A stretch of 37,807 bases of DNA from JAJRAG01 sp050010535 (GTDB taxonomy: Archaea; Thermoplasmatota; Thermoplasmata; Methanomassiliicoccales; JACIVX01): NCBI GenBank assembly GCA_050010535.1, contig JBEKKT010000016.1, positions 1 through 37,807 of the forward strand, read 5' to 3'. Below, piece after piece: positions 24,097 to 32,181 of the stretch; the first letter of the stretch is position 1, and every line of letters starts with the position of its first letter. The notes under the pieces were generated by a model, which did no database searches, had not been told where the DNA came from, and worked only from the letters and a program-made list of their open reading frames with translations. Position numbers and translations under genes: made by a program.

Positions 24097-25260
24097 ATGA
24101 ACCAGGTTTTGGCAATGAATGGAGACCAGGCGATCGCGTACGCCTGGAAGCAGATAGATCCGGACGTCGTCTCCGCTTACCCGATAACTCCTCAGACGAT
24201 TATCGTCGAGGCGTTCTCGGACTACGTTGCGGACGGACTAGTCAACACTGAATACGTCTGCGCCGAATCGGAGCACAGCGCATTGAGCCTGTGCATCGGG
24301 GCCTCAGCCGCGGGAGCGAGGACGGCGACTGCAACGGCATCAGCCGGTTTCGCCTACATGTGGGAGATGCTCTACATTGCGTCATCGATGAGGCTGCCTA
24401 TAGTAATGGCGGTCGCCAACAGGGCCCTGAGCGGTCCGATAAACATTCACTGCGACCACGACGATTCCATGGGAGGAAGGGACGCGGGCTGGGTCCAAAT
24501 ATACGGCGAGAACGCGCAGGAGGCCTACGACAACTCTCTCATGGCGTTCAGAATCGCGGAGCACATGGACGTGCGTCTCCCTGTGATGACGTGCCTCGAC
24601 GGATTCATAACCAGCCACTCGCTCGAGAACATGTCTTTGCTGCCGGATGACGTCGTGAAGAAGTTCGTCGGCGAGTTCCATGCGGTCCGGCCGCTGCTGG
24701 ATGTTCACAATCCGACGTCCTACGGTCCATTCGATGCGCCGGAGTTCTATTTTGAGCACAAGTACCAGCAGATAAGGGCGATGGATAAGGTGTTCCCCGT
24801 CATGAGAGAGGTCCAGACGGAATTCGCCGAAATAAGCGGAAGGTCATATGACCTTATCGAGCCGTACCGCGTCGATGACGCGGACTACGTCGTACTGGCC
24901 GCCGGGTCCACAGCGGGGACCTTGAGGGATGTCGTCGACGAGCTGAGGGCTGATGGGAAGAAGGTCGGCAGCTTGAAGCTGAGGCTGTTCCGTCCCTTCC
25001 CCGTGAGAGAGATCGCCAAGGTCTTAGAAGGAAAGAAAGGCGTCGCGGTCATGGACAGGGCGATCAGCATCGGTGCGGCAGGCCCCTTTTTCCCGGAGGT
25101 TCGCTCTGCGCTGTTTGACGTCTCTAAGAGGCCGAAGGTCGTGGACTATGTCTATGGTCTCGGCGGAAGGGATGTCGGTGTGGACGACGTCAAGGTCGTT
25201 TTCAGTCAACTGATGAAGGGCGAGAGCAAGACCGTTAACTACCTGGGGGTGAGACAGTGA
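24097..25260 (+). CDS. porA: Pyruvate:ferredoxin oxidoreductase, alpha subunit
   Basis: 387 residues, the TPP pyrimidine-binding half plus the transketolase C-terminal domain. Typical segments: MNGDQAIAYAWKQIDPDVVSAYPITPQT, ESEHSALSLCIGASAAGARTATATAS, then the CoA/C-terminal domain from about residue 265. The GAGGAGGGGG ahead of the ATG is the strongest ribosome-binding site in the operon and overlaps the end of porD. The substrate is called pyruvate by comparison with POR rather than the branched-chain (VOR) or 2-oxoglutarate (KOR) enzymes. Confidence 0.92.
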   Translation: MNQVLAMNGDQAIAYAWKQIDPDVVSAYPITPQTIIVEAFSDYVADGLVNTEYVCAESEHSALSLCIGASAAGARTATATASAGFAYMWEMLYIASSMRLPIVMAVANRALSGPINIHCDHDDSMGGRDAGWVQIYGENAQEAYDNSLMAFRIAEHMDVRLPVMTCLDGFITSHSLENMSLLPDDVVKKFVGEFHAVRPLLDVHNPTSYGPFDAPEFYFEHKYQQIRAMDKVFPVMREVQTEFAEISGRSYDLIEPYRVDDADYVVLAAGSTAGTLRDVVDELRADGKKVGSLKLRLFRPFPVREIAKVLEGKKGVAVMDRAISIGAAGPFFPEVRSALFDVSKRPKVVDYVYGLGGRDVGVDDVKVVFSQLMKGESKTVNYLGVRQ

Positions 25261-26201
25261 GTCCGACCATCAAGGAGCTTTCACACAGGCCTGCGAAATT
25301 GACGGAGGGTCACAGGCTCTGCGCGGGATGCGCCGAGCCGATAATCGCAAGGCAAGTGCTCATGGCCACCGACAAGCCAGTGATCGTGTCGAATGCGACC
25401 GGATGTTTCGAAGTCTCCACGTCCGTATACCCGTTCACCGCGTGGGACGTTCCCTGGATACACAGCGCTTTCGAGAACGCCTCCGCGACGATCGGCGGGG
25501 TGGAGGCGGCGTACAAGGCTCTCCAGCGCAAGGGCAAGTACAAGGATGACATTCGTTTCGTTGTGTTTGGTGGGGACGGAGGCACCTACGACATAGGGCT
25601 CCAGTCGCTGTCAGGCGCGATCGAGCGCGGTCACCACTTCTTGTATGTCTGCTTCAACAACGAGGCTTACATGAATACTGGCATACAACGCTCTAGCGCA
25701 ACGATGAAGGGTGCCAGCACGACGACCTGCCCGTCAGGTCTGTGCAGCCCTGGCAAGAAAGAGTACCCGAAGGACCTGACGAAGATCATTATAGCCCACG
25801 AACTTCCATACGCAGCGCAAGCCTCCCCGCATAACTGGAAGGATATGGTCGACAAAGCCGCTAAGGGGTTCGAGATCGGTGGACCCGCGTTCATCAACGT
25901 GGTATCGCCGTGCCCGAGAGGCTGGAGACACGACCCCTCCCAGACGATCGAAATGGCGAAGCTCGCGGTCGAGACCTGCGTCTGGCCATTGTACGAGTAT
26001 GAGAGGGGCACGTGGAGGTTGACTAGTGACAGCAAGCGCATCGCCGAAGGAAAGAAAGAGAAGCGCCCGATGACCGACTGGTTCAAAGCACAGGGCAGGT
26101 TCCGCCAGCTCCTCACCGAAAAGTGGGCGAGCGTCGCTCAGGAGATCCAGGCGAACGTGGACAGGAAGTGGAATGAGATCCAGGGCCTTTGCAAGGAATG
26201 A
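25257..26201 (+). CDS. porB: Pyruvate:ferredoxin oxidoreductase, beta subunit
   Basis: 314 residues. The TPP-diphosphate/Mg site is visible as VFGGDGGTYDIGLQS followed by FNNEAYMNTG; the cluster cysteines include LCAGCAEP and NATGCFEVS. TGIQRSSAT is characteristic of POR-type beta subunits. It starts with GTG in a GTGA overlap with the porA stop. It is the last gene of the operon, followed by a hairpin and T-run. Confidence 0.93.
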   Translation: MSPTIKELSHRPAKLTEGHRLCAGCAEPIIARQVLMATDKPVIVSNATGCFEVSTSVYPFTAWDVPWIHSAFENASATIGGVEAAYKALQRKGKYKDDIRFVVFGGDGGTYDIGLQSLSGAIERGHHFLYVCFNNEAYMNTGIQRSSATMKGASTTTCPSGLCSPGKKEYPKDLTKIIIAHELPYAAQASPHNWKDMVDKAAKGFEIGGPAFINVVSPCPRGWRHDPSQTIEMAKLAVETCVWPLYEYERGTWRLTSDSKRIAEGKKEKRPMTDWFKAQGRFRQLLTEKWASVAQEIQANVDRKWNEIQGLCKE

Positions 26202-26202
26202 T

Positions 26203-26245
26203 AGGGTTTTCGATAAGATTTGACCATTTCTCCGAAACCCTTTTT
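26203..26245 (+). terminator. Probable terminator after porB
   Basis: AGGGTTTTCG (26203-26212) pairs with CGAAACCCT (26233-26241) with one bulge, then a run of T. It lies directly after the porB stop, between convergent genes. Confidence 0.55.
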
Positions 26246-26310
26246 CCTTTCGATTTTCTTCTTCTGTTTACGTCAGAGCGAAGGCGTTGCATGGATCCGA
26301 TCGAGCCCCT

Positions 26311-27051
26311 TCAGTGTCCTTCGAAGTTCCGGAGGCGTTCCTGCTCTCCTTCGTAGATCATTTTGGAGCGGGATCGAGCGAAGGATCTCGATATCGAGCG
26401 CATTTCTCCTCTACCAAGAGGGCGGGTCGTGCTCGGTCGAAGGGGGGTGTTGAGGTAGACTAGGTCCGGCTCGATCCTATCGCATATTTCCGCCAGTCCC
26501 TCTACGTCATTCATGTTCTCTCTCACGAACATCAGCTGCATGCGGAAGCTGCCTTCGAATTCTTGTCTCATAGTCTCAATGCCGACCAGGGTTTTCTGAA
26601 AGTCGATGGAGGAGTGGGACTTATTCATGACTCTAAACGTCAAGTCGCACGAGGCATCGAGCTTCGCCACCAGTATGTCGAACAACTGCATGGCGTCTCT
26701 CACTTCGGGATATTGGAACAGAGACGAGTTCGTGAGTATCGCCATCGGGATGTCAGTCATGTCATCGACTAGAGCGGCGAGGACTTTTAGATTCGCAGCG
26801 AGCGTCGGTTCCCCCGTACCAGAGAAGGTGATCACTTCCGCCTTGACCTTCTTCCTCAGCAACAAGCCCAGCTGCTCTTTCACTACGTCTTCTCTTACAA
26901 ATGCGCTTCTCTCTTCGGTGACGATTCCCTTGCTTCCGAGCTGGCAGTAGATGCAGTTGAAGGTGCAGACTTTGGGTTCGATGCAAATGGGGTCGATCCC
27001 TATTGAGCGACCCAGTCTCCAGGATTTCACCGGACCGTACACGACATTCAT
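26311..27051 (-). CDS. Radical SAM protein (COG0731 type)
   Basis: 246 residues. The N-terminal YGPVKSWRLGRSIGID is the signature of the COG0731 group, followed by the radical SAM cluster CTFNCIYC (Cys29, 33, 36) and the SAM-binding GTGEPTL. It is shorter than TYW1 and lacks its flavodoxin part. No substrate is known. ATG 27051 is preferred to TTG 27060. A TATA-like CATTATAACC lies at about 27090. It converges on porB. Confidence 0.85.
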   Translation of the reverse strand: MNVVYGPVKSWRLGRSIGIDPICIEPKVCTFNCIYCQLGSKGIVTEERSAFVREDVVKEQLGLLLRKKVKAEVITFSGTGEPTLAANLKVLAALVDDMTDIPMAILTNSSLFQYPEVRDAMQLFDILVAKLDASCDLTFRVMNKSHSSIDFQKTLVGIETMRQEFEGSFRMQLMFVRENMNDVEGLAEICDRIEPDLVYLNTPLRPSTTRPLGRGEMRSISRSFARSRSKMIYEGEQERLRNFEGH

Positions 27052-27201
27052 CGTAACCAAGCGCCGTGTAGTTTCTACCGAGCGTCCTGGTTATAATGGT
27101 ATTTCCCCAACTTCGAATGTCCATCTCAACTCGTAATATACCGCATCATTGGTGCTTGTGATGCACAATGCTGATCATGCATGAGCGTCCTATGAAGACC
27201 G

Positions 27202-27826
27202 GTGAAGGATTCGTCGTTCGATGCTTCCGCGGAGGGATATGATGACTGGTACGGAGTCTCATCCCGAGGTCTTCTCTTCCGAGATCAAGGCTGTCAAGGC
27301 TCTCGGACTTAAGGGACTCGGTCTGGACATTGGGGCCGGCACGGGAGTAATCTCCTCCGAGATAGCGGGCCATGTCGCCTAGGATCCGTCGCTGGCGATG
27401 CTTAGGCTCTCGAAAGAACGGAGACTCGATGCTGTGAGAGGGGTCACCGAGAGTCTCTCCTTCGCTGACGGAACATTCGATTTCGTTCTCACGGCGACCA
27501 CGATATGTTTTCTGGAAGACCGCGTGGAGTCATTGCTGGAGACAAGGAGTGTGTTGAAAAATCACGGGTCTATGGCGACATGCATAATCCCCAATGACTC
27601 ATCGTAGAGTCGTTTCTATTCCGCGAAGGGCAAGAAAGGCCACAAGACACTCAGCTAGGGAAGGTTCCACAGCGTCAACGAGGTGAAGGAGCTCCTGTGC
27701 GAGTGTGGTTTCAGGCCCGACATGGTCTCGTCGGTCCCGCGCTACGGTCCACGATTTGTTCCGCGGAGAGAGAAACCGCAGATCGACAAGGAGAAGAGCG
27801 GTCTCGTATGCACAAGAGCAAAGTAG
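27202..27826 (+). pseudogene. SAM-dependent methyltransferase remnant, three in-frame TAGs
   Basis: A class I methyltransferase of about 205 codons, decayed. The N-terminus (GTG 27202, frame ...SFDASAEGYDDWYG) is separated by a one-base insertion near 27253-27257 from the main frame, which reads VFSSEIKAVKALGLKGLGLD, then motif I DIGAGTG, DPSLAMLRLSKE, ESLSFADGTFDFVL, motif-post ICFLED, and a C-terminal FHSVNEVKELL. Three TAG codons interrupt the main frame at 27380, 27605 and 27656, and a TAG also ends it at 27824; no TAA or TGA occurs in it. The sequence between them is well conserved in character. Confidence 0.8.
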
Positions 27827-27880
27827 TCGCGGACTTCTTAAGCCTCCGCCGACGATCCTCGCGAGAGATCAACGGGAAGG

Positions 27881-28096
27881 TCAAGTCTGACTGAGAAGCT
27901 CCTCCCAGAGCTTTAGGGTCTCCGTCGCTTCCTCTTCGTCCATGACCTGCAGGGCAAACCCGGCATGGACCACAACCCATTCTCCTGCGTGCGTGTCGAC
28001 AAGGGAGACGTTGACCTTGCGAGTGACGCCCCCGAAGTCCACATCCGCGATCTTCCCCTCGATAGACAACACTTTCCCTGGTATGGCGAGGCACAT
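27881..28096 (-). CDS. hypC: Hydrogenase maturation chaperone HypC
   Basis: 71 residues beginning with the invariant MCLAIPGKV, whose Cys2 helps carry the Fe(CN)2CO group in NiFe-hydrogenase assembly with HypD. It is followed by the small beta-barrel (ADVDFGGVTRKVNVSL) and GEWVVVHAGFALQVMD, then a helical tail. It is complete. It lies 10 bases downstream of the NAC gene and is probably co-transcribed; no other hyp or hydrogenase gene is in the window. Its presence implies a NiFe hydrogenase elsewhere in the genome. Confidence 0.93.
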   Translation of the reverse strand: MCLAIPGKVLSIEGKIADVDFGGVTRKVNVSLVDTHAGEWVVVHAGFALQVMDEEEATETLKLWEELLSQT

Positions 28097-28106
28097 AGAC
28101 GAACCT

Positions 28107-28478
28107 TCACGAAGACATGATCTTCAAAATCGCCTCTGCTGGTTGCCCCCCGCATTCCTTGAGCGCCTTGACCGCGCGTTCCTCGGTGCATCCAGTCTGA
28201 CCCATGACCAACTTGATGTCCTCCTCCGGAACCTTCGTGTCCTCTGGTTTCGCAGGGCGCTCGGATATCTCTGAGACTTGAGGCTCCCCGACTACCTGAA
28301 AGGTCTTCTGGCCTTGCATCTCCATCATTGTGACCGCGGCATCTTTGAATACATACTCCTTGGAACGCGTCCTGATGATGACCTCCTCTACGTTCTCTAT
28401 ATCTTCTGTCTTGATGCCGAGGCGCTTCATCGCCTGCTTTACCTGGCGGGGGTTAACGTGTCCCATTCCCGGTATCAT
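28107..28478 (-). CDS. nac: Nascent polypeptide-associated complex protein (alpha-NAC)
   Basis: Binds nascent chains at the ribosome as a homodimer in archaea. The N-terminal NPRQVKQAMKRLGI helix, the NAC barrel (VIIRTRSKEYVFKDAAVTMMEMQGQ split over residues about 33-57) and the C-terminal UBA domain (VMGQTGCTEERAVKAL...) are all present. 123 residues, normal. ATG 28478 lies about 32 bases from a CATTTAAC promoter element, with a palindrome between them. hypC follows. Confidence 0.95.
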   Translation of the reverse strand: MIPGMGHVNPRQVKQAMKRLGIKTEDIENVEEVIIRTRSKEYVFKDAAVTMMEMQGQKTFQVVGEPQVSEISERPAKPEDTKVPEEDIKLVMGQTGCTEERAVKALKECGGQPAEAILKIMSS

Positions 28479-28492
28479 AGTCCCGATTTGAG

Positions 28493-28508
28493 TGATGGAA
28501 ATCCATCA
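28493..28508 (-). promoter_or_regulatory. Palindrome between TATA and start of nac
   Basis: TGATGGA-AA-TCCATCA, perfect 7-bp arms. The TATA-like CATTTAAC (about 28509-28516, minus strand) borders it and transcription would start just inside or beyond it, a repressor-type position. Confidence 0.5.
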
Positions 28509-28593
28509 GTTAAATGTTTTGAAGTGTGCGAAAATGAGAGAAAGAGAATGGGTTTCTCGATTTGGCCGACAGGGTGGCACCGGTCCGCAGGGA

Positions 28594-29946
28594 TCAGAGC
28601 ACTCGGAGGAACTTCTCGACTTCCCAGTCGGTCACATGGACCCTAAAATCGTCCCATTCCTCGGTCTTGATGTGCAAGTAGTGGTTGAATATGTGGTCCC
28701 CCAGGGTCTCCTTCACGAGCTTGCTGCCCGACATGATTTCCAACGCCTGTCCGAGGCTTTCAGGAAGGCTCTCGATCTTGAGCTTCGCCCGCTCTTCTTT
28801 GCTCATGTGATATATGTCCTTCTCCACAGGCTCGGGCGGCTCTATCTTGTGCTCGATGCCGTCCATCCCGGAGGCGAGCATGACCGCGAACTGGAGGTAC
28901 GGGTTCCCCGCAGGGTCCGGGTTTCTAAGTTCTGCTCTGCTCTTGCTTCCCCTGCCCGCCGGCACCCGAATCAACGCGCTCCGGTTCCTGTTCGCCCAGG
29001 AGATATAGCACGGCGCTTCGTATCCGGGCACCAACCGCTTGTACGAGTTGACGTAGGATGCCAGGATGGCGCAGGTCTCCTTGGCATGCGCGAGCAGACC
29101 GCCGATATACTTCAATGCGATATCGCTAAGGCCGAACTTACCGGAGGGGTCGTCGAATGCGTTCTTGCCGTCCGCAGTCGAGAATGATTGGTGGACATGC
29201 ATGCCCGAGCCGTTGACGCCGTAGAGGGGCTTGGGCATGAAGGTCGCGTGCAGCCCGTGCCTGAAAGCAATAGTCTTTATCCCGAACTTCAGCGTGATCA
29301 TTCTGTCCGCCAGGGTCAGCGCGTCATTGTATTCTAGGTCGACCTCGTGCTGCCCCGGGGCGACTTCGTGGTGAGACGCCTCGACCTCGAACTTCATCCA
29401 GTCGAAGTTCATCATGATGTCCTTTCGCACTATCTCCCCACTGTCTTGCGGCATCAGGTCAAAGTATCCTCCTACATCGTTCGGGATCGGGACAGGGTGG
29501 TTGTCCCCATCCAGCTTGAAGAGGAAGAACTCGAACTCAGGGCCGACGTTGAAAGCGAATCCCTTATCGCTCGCCTTCTCCATCATTCTCTCCAGAGCGT
29601 GCCTGGGGTCGCCTTTGAACCGGTTGCCATTGTGATCGAAGATCTTGCACATAAATCGCGCCGTCTTCAGTCTGTTGTCATTGGACCATGGATAGACCAG
29701 GAACGAATCTAGTATGGGCACGGCCCTCATGTCCGATTCCTCGATCGTCGCGTATCCTAGTATCGAGGAGCCATCGATGAAGACTCCCTCGTCCAATGCC
29801 TTTTCCAGCCTCTGCGCGGGAATCGACACGCTCTTGACACTGCCAAGAATGTCGGAGAACTGCATCTCGACGAACTTAACGTTCTCTTTGCTTACTGTCG
29901 CAAGGACGGTCTCCTTGAGTTCATGTTCGCTCTTTGTCGGCGTCAT
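28594..29946 (-). CDS. glnA: Glutamine synthetase, type I
   Basis: Makes glutamine from glutamate, ammonia and ATP; a dodecamer. Visible are the N-terminal latch VEMQFSDILGS, FIDGSSI, the metal site EVEASHHEVAPGQHEVD, NGSGMHVHQS, the ATP/loop NRSALIR and NPYLQFAVMLASG. The C-terminus MSKEERAKLKIESLPESL matches the alpha subtype, which lacks the adenylylation tyrosine. 450 residues. No ribosome-binding site precedes ATG 29946, and an A/T-rich element lies about 30 bases upstream, so the message is probably leaderless. Two direct repeats lie upstream of the promoter. Confidence 0.96.
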   Translation of the reverse strand: MTPTKSEHELKETVLATVSKENVKFVEMQFSDILGSVKSVSIPAQRLEKALDEGVFIDGSSILGYATIEESDMRAVPILDSFLVYPWSNDNRLKTARFMCKIFDHNGNRFKGDPRHALERMMEKASDKGFAFNVGPEFEFFLFKLDGDNHPVPIPNDVGGYFDLMPQDSGEIVRKDIMMNFDWMKFEVEASHHEVAPGQHEVDLEYNDALTLADRMITLKFGIKTIAFRHGLHATFMPKPLYGVNGSGMHVHQSFSTADGKNAFDDPSGKFGLSDIALKYIGGLLAHAKETCAILASYVNSYKRLVPGYEAPCYISWANRNRSALIRVPAGRGSKSRAELRNPDPAGNPYLQFAVMLASGMDGIEHKIEPPEPVEKDIYHMSKEERAKLKIESLPESLGQALEIMSGSKLVKETLGDHIFNHYLHIKTEEWDDFRVHVTDWEVEKFLRVL

Positions 29947-29990
29947 ATGGCGCAGTCTATGGACAAAACACTAAAAAAAGCTTTCTATCA

Positions 29991-30030
29991 CAGACATGTG
30001 AACATAGATTCCTGAAAAAGCAGACATATG
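29991..30030 (-). repeat. Tandem CAGACATRTG repeats upstream of glnA
   Basis: CAGACATGTG at 29991-30000 and CAGACATATG at 30021-30030, 30 bases apart and thus on nearly the same DNA face. They sit just beyond the presumed glnA TATA/BRE. A 7-bp inverted repeat GATTCCT/AGGAATC (30007-30013 and 30037-30043) overlaps them. Candidate nitrogen-control sites. Confidence 0.5.
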
Positions 30031-30074
30031 TATAGAAGGAATCGCTCCGGAGCATCATCTTTAAAGGTTTCTCA

Positions 30075-31274
30075 CTAGCAAGGCGTCTCAAGGCTCTGGA
30101 TCGCTGTGCGCAGAGAGTCTGCTGCGGATTCGAAGACAGCATCCGCCATTTCGAGTGCTGGCGAACCTCCCATAGCGAAATTCTTCTGGCCCCCGCCCTT
30201 TCCGCCTGCGAGCTTGAGGGCCTCGGTCAGGATCCTTACGCAGTCGATATCCAGATTCGGATTGCATGCGACTAGAAGCAACAGTCTTTCATCCCTTGAG
30301 ACAAAAACGCACGCTGACCTCTCGCCGCGGATTATGGAACCCGCCGAATTCATCAGCTCTTTCTTGTCGGCGCCATAAAACAGACCTGCATAGAGTCCAG
30401 TGTCGCCGATCGACTGCGGTCGAATGCTCTTGAGGGCCTCCCTACTCATCTTCTTCAGAGATTCCTTGGAGGTCTGGATCTCCCTTTTCAGGTTGCTCAG
30501 CGCGCTCACGAGATCTTGAGGGTTCGAGCCTATGGTTGCTGAGGCCTGCAGTCCCATCGATGCCAAATCAAGACTGTCTCTGACCGCTGCGCCTCCCACT
30601 TCGAACTCTATCTCGAAGTCGCCGACGGGCTTCGCCGATGCCAGCTTCGTGACAAGGAGAGCGCCTATCTCCGAGGTGTTCTTGACATGAATCCCGGCGC
30701 AAGCGGCCTTGTCCAGATCGCCGATTTGCACGATCCTTACCCTGTCTCCATGTATCCTTTCAAGCTTCACCCTGGCCTCGCGCACTGCCGGATCGTCACG
30801 ACGAACCCATGATTCCATGATCCGTAGTCCGGCCCGAACAGACTCGTTGACGGATCTCTGGGCCTCGAACATCAGGTCCCAATCGACTTCCCCTCTGACC
30901 ATGACGCTCTTCTTCGTCGGAGTGATGGTGATCTTGACGAGTTCGATTCCAGGCCTTATCCTGCTGATTGCAGAGAACAGAAGGTGTTCACCAGTGTGCC
31001 CCTTCATTAGGTCATATCGTCGATCCCAGTCGACGGAACACTTCACTATCTGTCCCTCCTTCATCGCATGCCCGGGCACCATGTGCAGGACAACGTCCTC
31101 CAACTTGACCTCGGTGACCCTCAGCCCTTCGATCATTCCCCGGTCGGGGTCCTGACCCCCGCCACCGGGGTAGAAAGCCGTCCTATCTAGTTCAATCCCT
31201 TCTCCTTGAACATGTTCCACTTTCGCCTCGAACGAGACCGTGTACGGATTCGTGGCAAACAAGAGAAGGGTCAT
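30075..31274 (-). CDS. Alanyl-tRNA editing protein (AlaX, long form) with DHHA1 domain
   Basis: A 399-residue free-standing relative of the AlaRS editing module that clears Ser- or Gly-mischarged tRNA-Ala. The AlaRS-like beta-barrel starts at FYPGGGGQDPDRG. The editing zinc site is HTGEHLLF (HxxxH) plus CAGIHV (CxxxH). A coiled helix then leads to a C-terminal DHHA1 domain ending in the glycine-rich GGKGGGQKNFAMGG. There is no aminoacylation core, so it is not a truncated AlaRS. Divergent from the Lrp regulator, 173 bases away. Confidence 0.9.
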   Translation of the reverse strand: MTLLLFATNPYTVSFEAKVEHVQGEGIELDRTAFYPGGGGQDPDRGMIEGLRVTEVKLEDVVLHMVPGHAMKEGQIVKCSVDWDRRYDLMKGHTGEHLLFSAISRIRPGIELVKITITPTKKSVMVRGEVDWDLMFEAQRSVNESVRAGLRIMESWVRRDDPAVREARVKLERIHGDRVRIVQIGDLDKAACAGIHVKNTSEIGALLVTKLASAKPVGDFEIEFEVGGAAVRDSLDLASMGLQASATIGSNPQDLVSALSNLKREIQTSKESLKKMSREALKSIRPQSIGDTGLYAGLFYGADKKELMNSAGSIIRGERSACVFVSRDERLLLLVACNPNLDIDCVRILTEALKLAGGKGGGQKNFAMGGSPALEMADAVFESAADSLRTAIQSLETPC

Positions 31275-31447
31275 CTGTGTTTGAGAACAGAGACGTGCCT
31301 GATAAATCTTCGCGGAATCACTTCTATCTTCGAGACCATTGCGCCTGCCTTGTAATTGGATGACCGAGAGAGCACTTGACCATGCAAAGAGACAAATATC
31401 GACGTGGGCATTGGTTATTCATACAGTCAGAAGGAGGGAAATGAACA

Positions 31448-31933
31448 ATGGGCGGGGTAGCGCTGGACGATCTGGACAAGAGAATCATTGAGGAACTGTG
31501 TATATCCAGTCAGGGCTCATACCGTCAAATCGCCAAGAGGCTCGGAGTCCACCCAACGACATTGATACAGAGGGTCAAGAATCTCGAGGAGCAGGACGTC
31601 ATAAAGGGATACAGGGCCAATGTGGATTACCTGAAGCTGGGCTATGAGTTCATGGCAATCGTCCACATTTATGTTGAAGGCGATCTGCTAGAAGTCCAAC
31701 GGAAGATCAAGGAGATCGACAAAGTCGTTGCGGTCTTCGACGTCACCGGGGAATGCGACTCGATTGCTTGGGTCGCATGTAGGAACAGAGAGGAGTTCAG
31801 CGGGGTCGTCAAGCGCATGCTTACCCTGCCTGGTGTCAAGAAGACGAATACCTACGTGGTTCTGAATGTTATCAAAGACCCTTACAACTTCATCCCAGAG
31901 CTAATGGAACGTGGTCCAGAGAATAGGCCTTGA
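31448..31933 (+). CDS. Lrp/AsnC-family transcriptional regulator
   Basis: 161 residues. The N-terminal winged helix-turn-helix (LDDLDKRIIEELC... YRQIAKRLGVHPTTLIQRVKNLE) is followed by the RAM ligand-binding domain (FMAIVHIYVEGDL... VFDVTGECDSIAWVACRN). GGAGGG precedes ATG 31448 at good spacing. Its targets are unknown; it could act on itself, on the AlaX gene, or on the palindrome downstream at 31995. Confidence 0.93.
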   Translation: MGGVALDDLDKRIIEELCISSQGSYRQIAKRLGVHPTTLIQRVKNLEEQDVIKGYRANVDYLKLGYEFMAIVHIYVEGDLLEVQRKIKEIDKVVAVFDVTGECDSIAWVACRNREEFSGVVKRMLTLPGVKKTNTYVVLNVIKDPYNFIPELMERGPENRP

Positions 31934-31994
31934 CACTGTTTCTTCATCGCTTCGTGGGATATCGACAGTGAAGTCCGGGCGCATGGGGGTTTGC

Positions 31995-32013
31995 TTTGAC
32001 AATCACTGTCAAA
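31995..32013. promoter_or_regulatory. Palindrome TTTGACA-N5-TGTCAAA
   Basis: Perfect 7-bp arms around ATCAC, extended by GC at both outer sides (with one extra A). Located between lrp and aspS, about 125 bases before the aspS promoter. A smaller CACTGT/ACAGTG inverted repeat lies at 31934-31970 just after lrp. Size and symmetry suit an Lrp-type operator. Confidence 0.5.
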
Positions 32014-32181
32014 AGCTTTGCATCAGTTTGGTGGAACACTCACCTATATTTTCATCAATCTTCTATATTTTCTATCAATAATTGGAAATGTTACGGTTAA
32101 TTGAATTATCATTGAGCAAAATGTTTAATATGGCCGGCGCATTATCTGGCGTCACAGAACGTCCGTCCGAGGCAATGTGCG

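Noticed and set aside
27380..27658. Pyrrolysine readthrough of the methyltransferase TAGs as a functional gene
   Set aside because: TAG is the ordinary stop of many neighbours (top6A, arcC, the trans-sulfuration gene, CBS-ParB, ppsA, porD, aspS, gatB), and the N-terminus also carries a frameshift. I list it as a pseudogene and keep the amber pattern only as a question.
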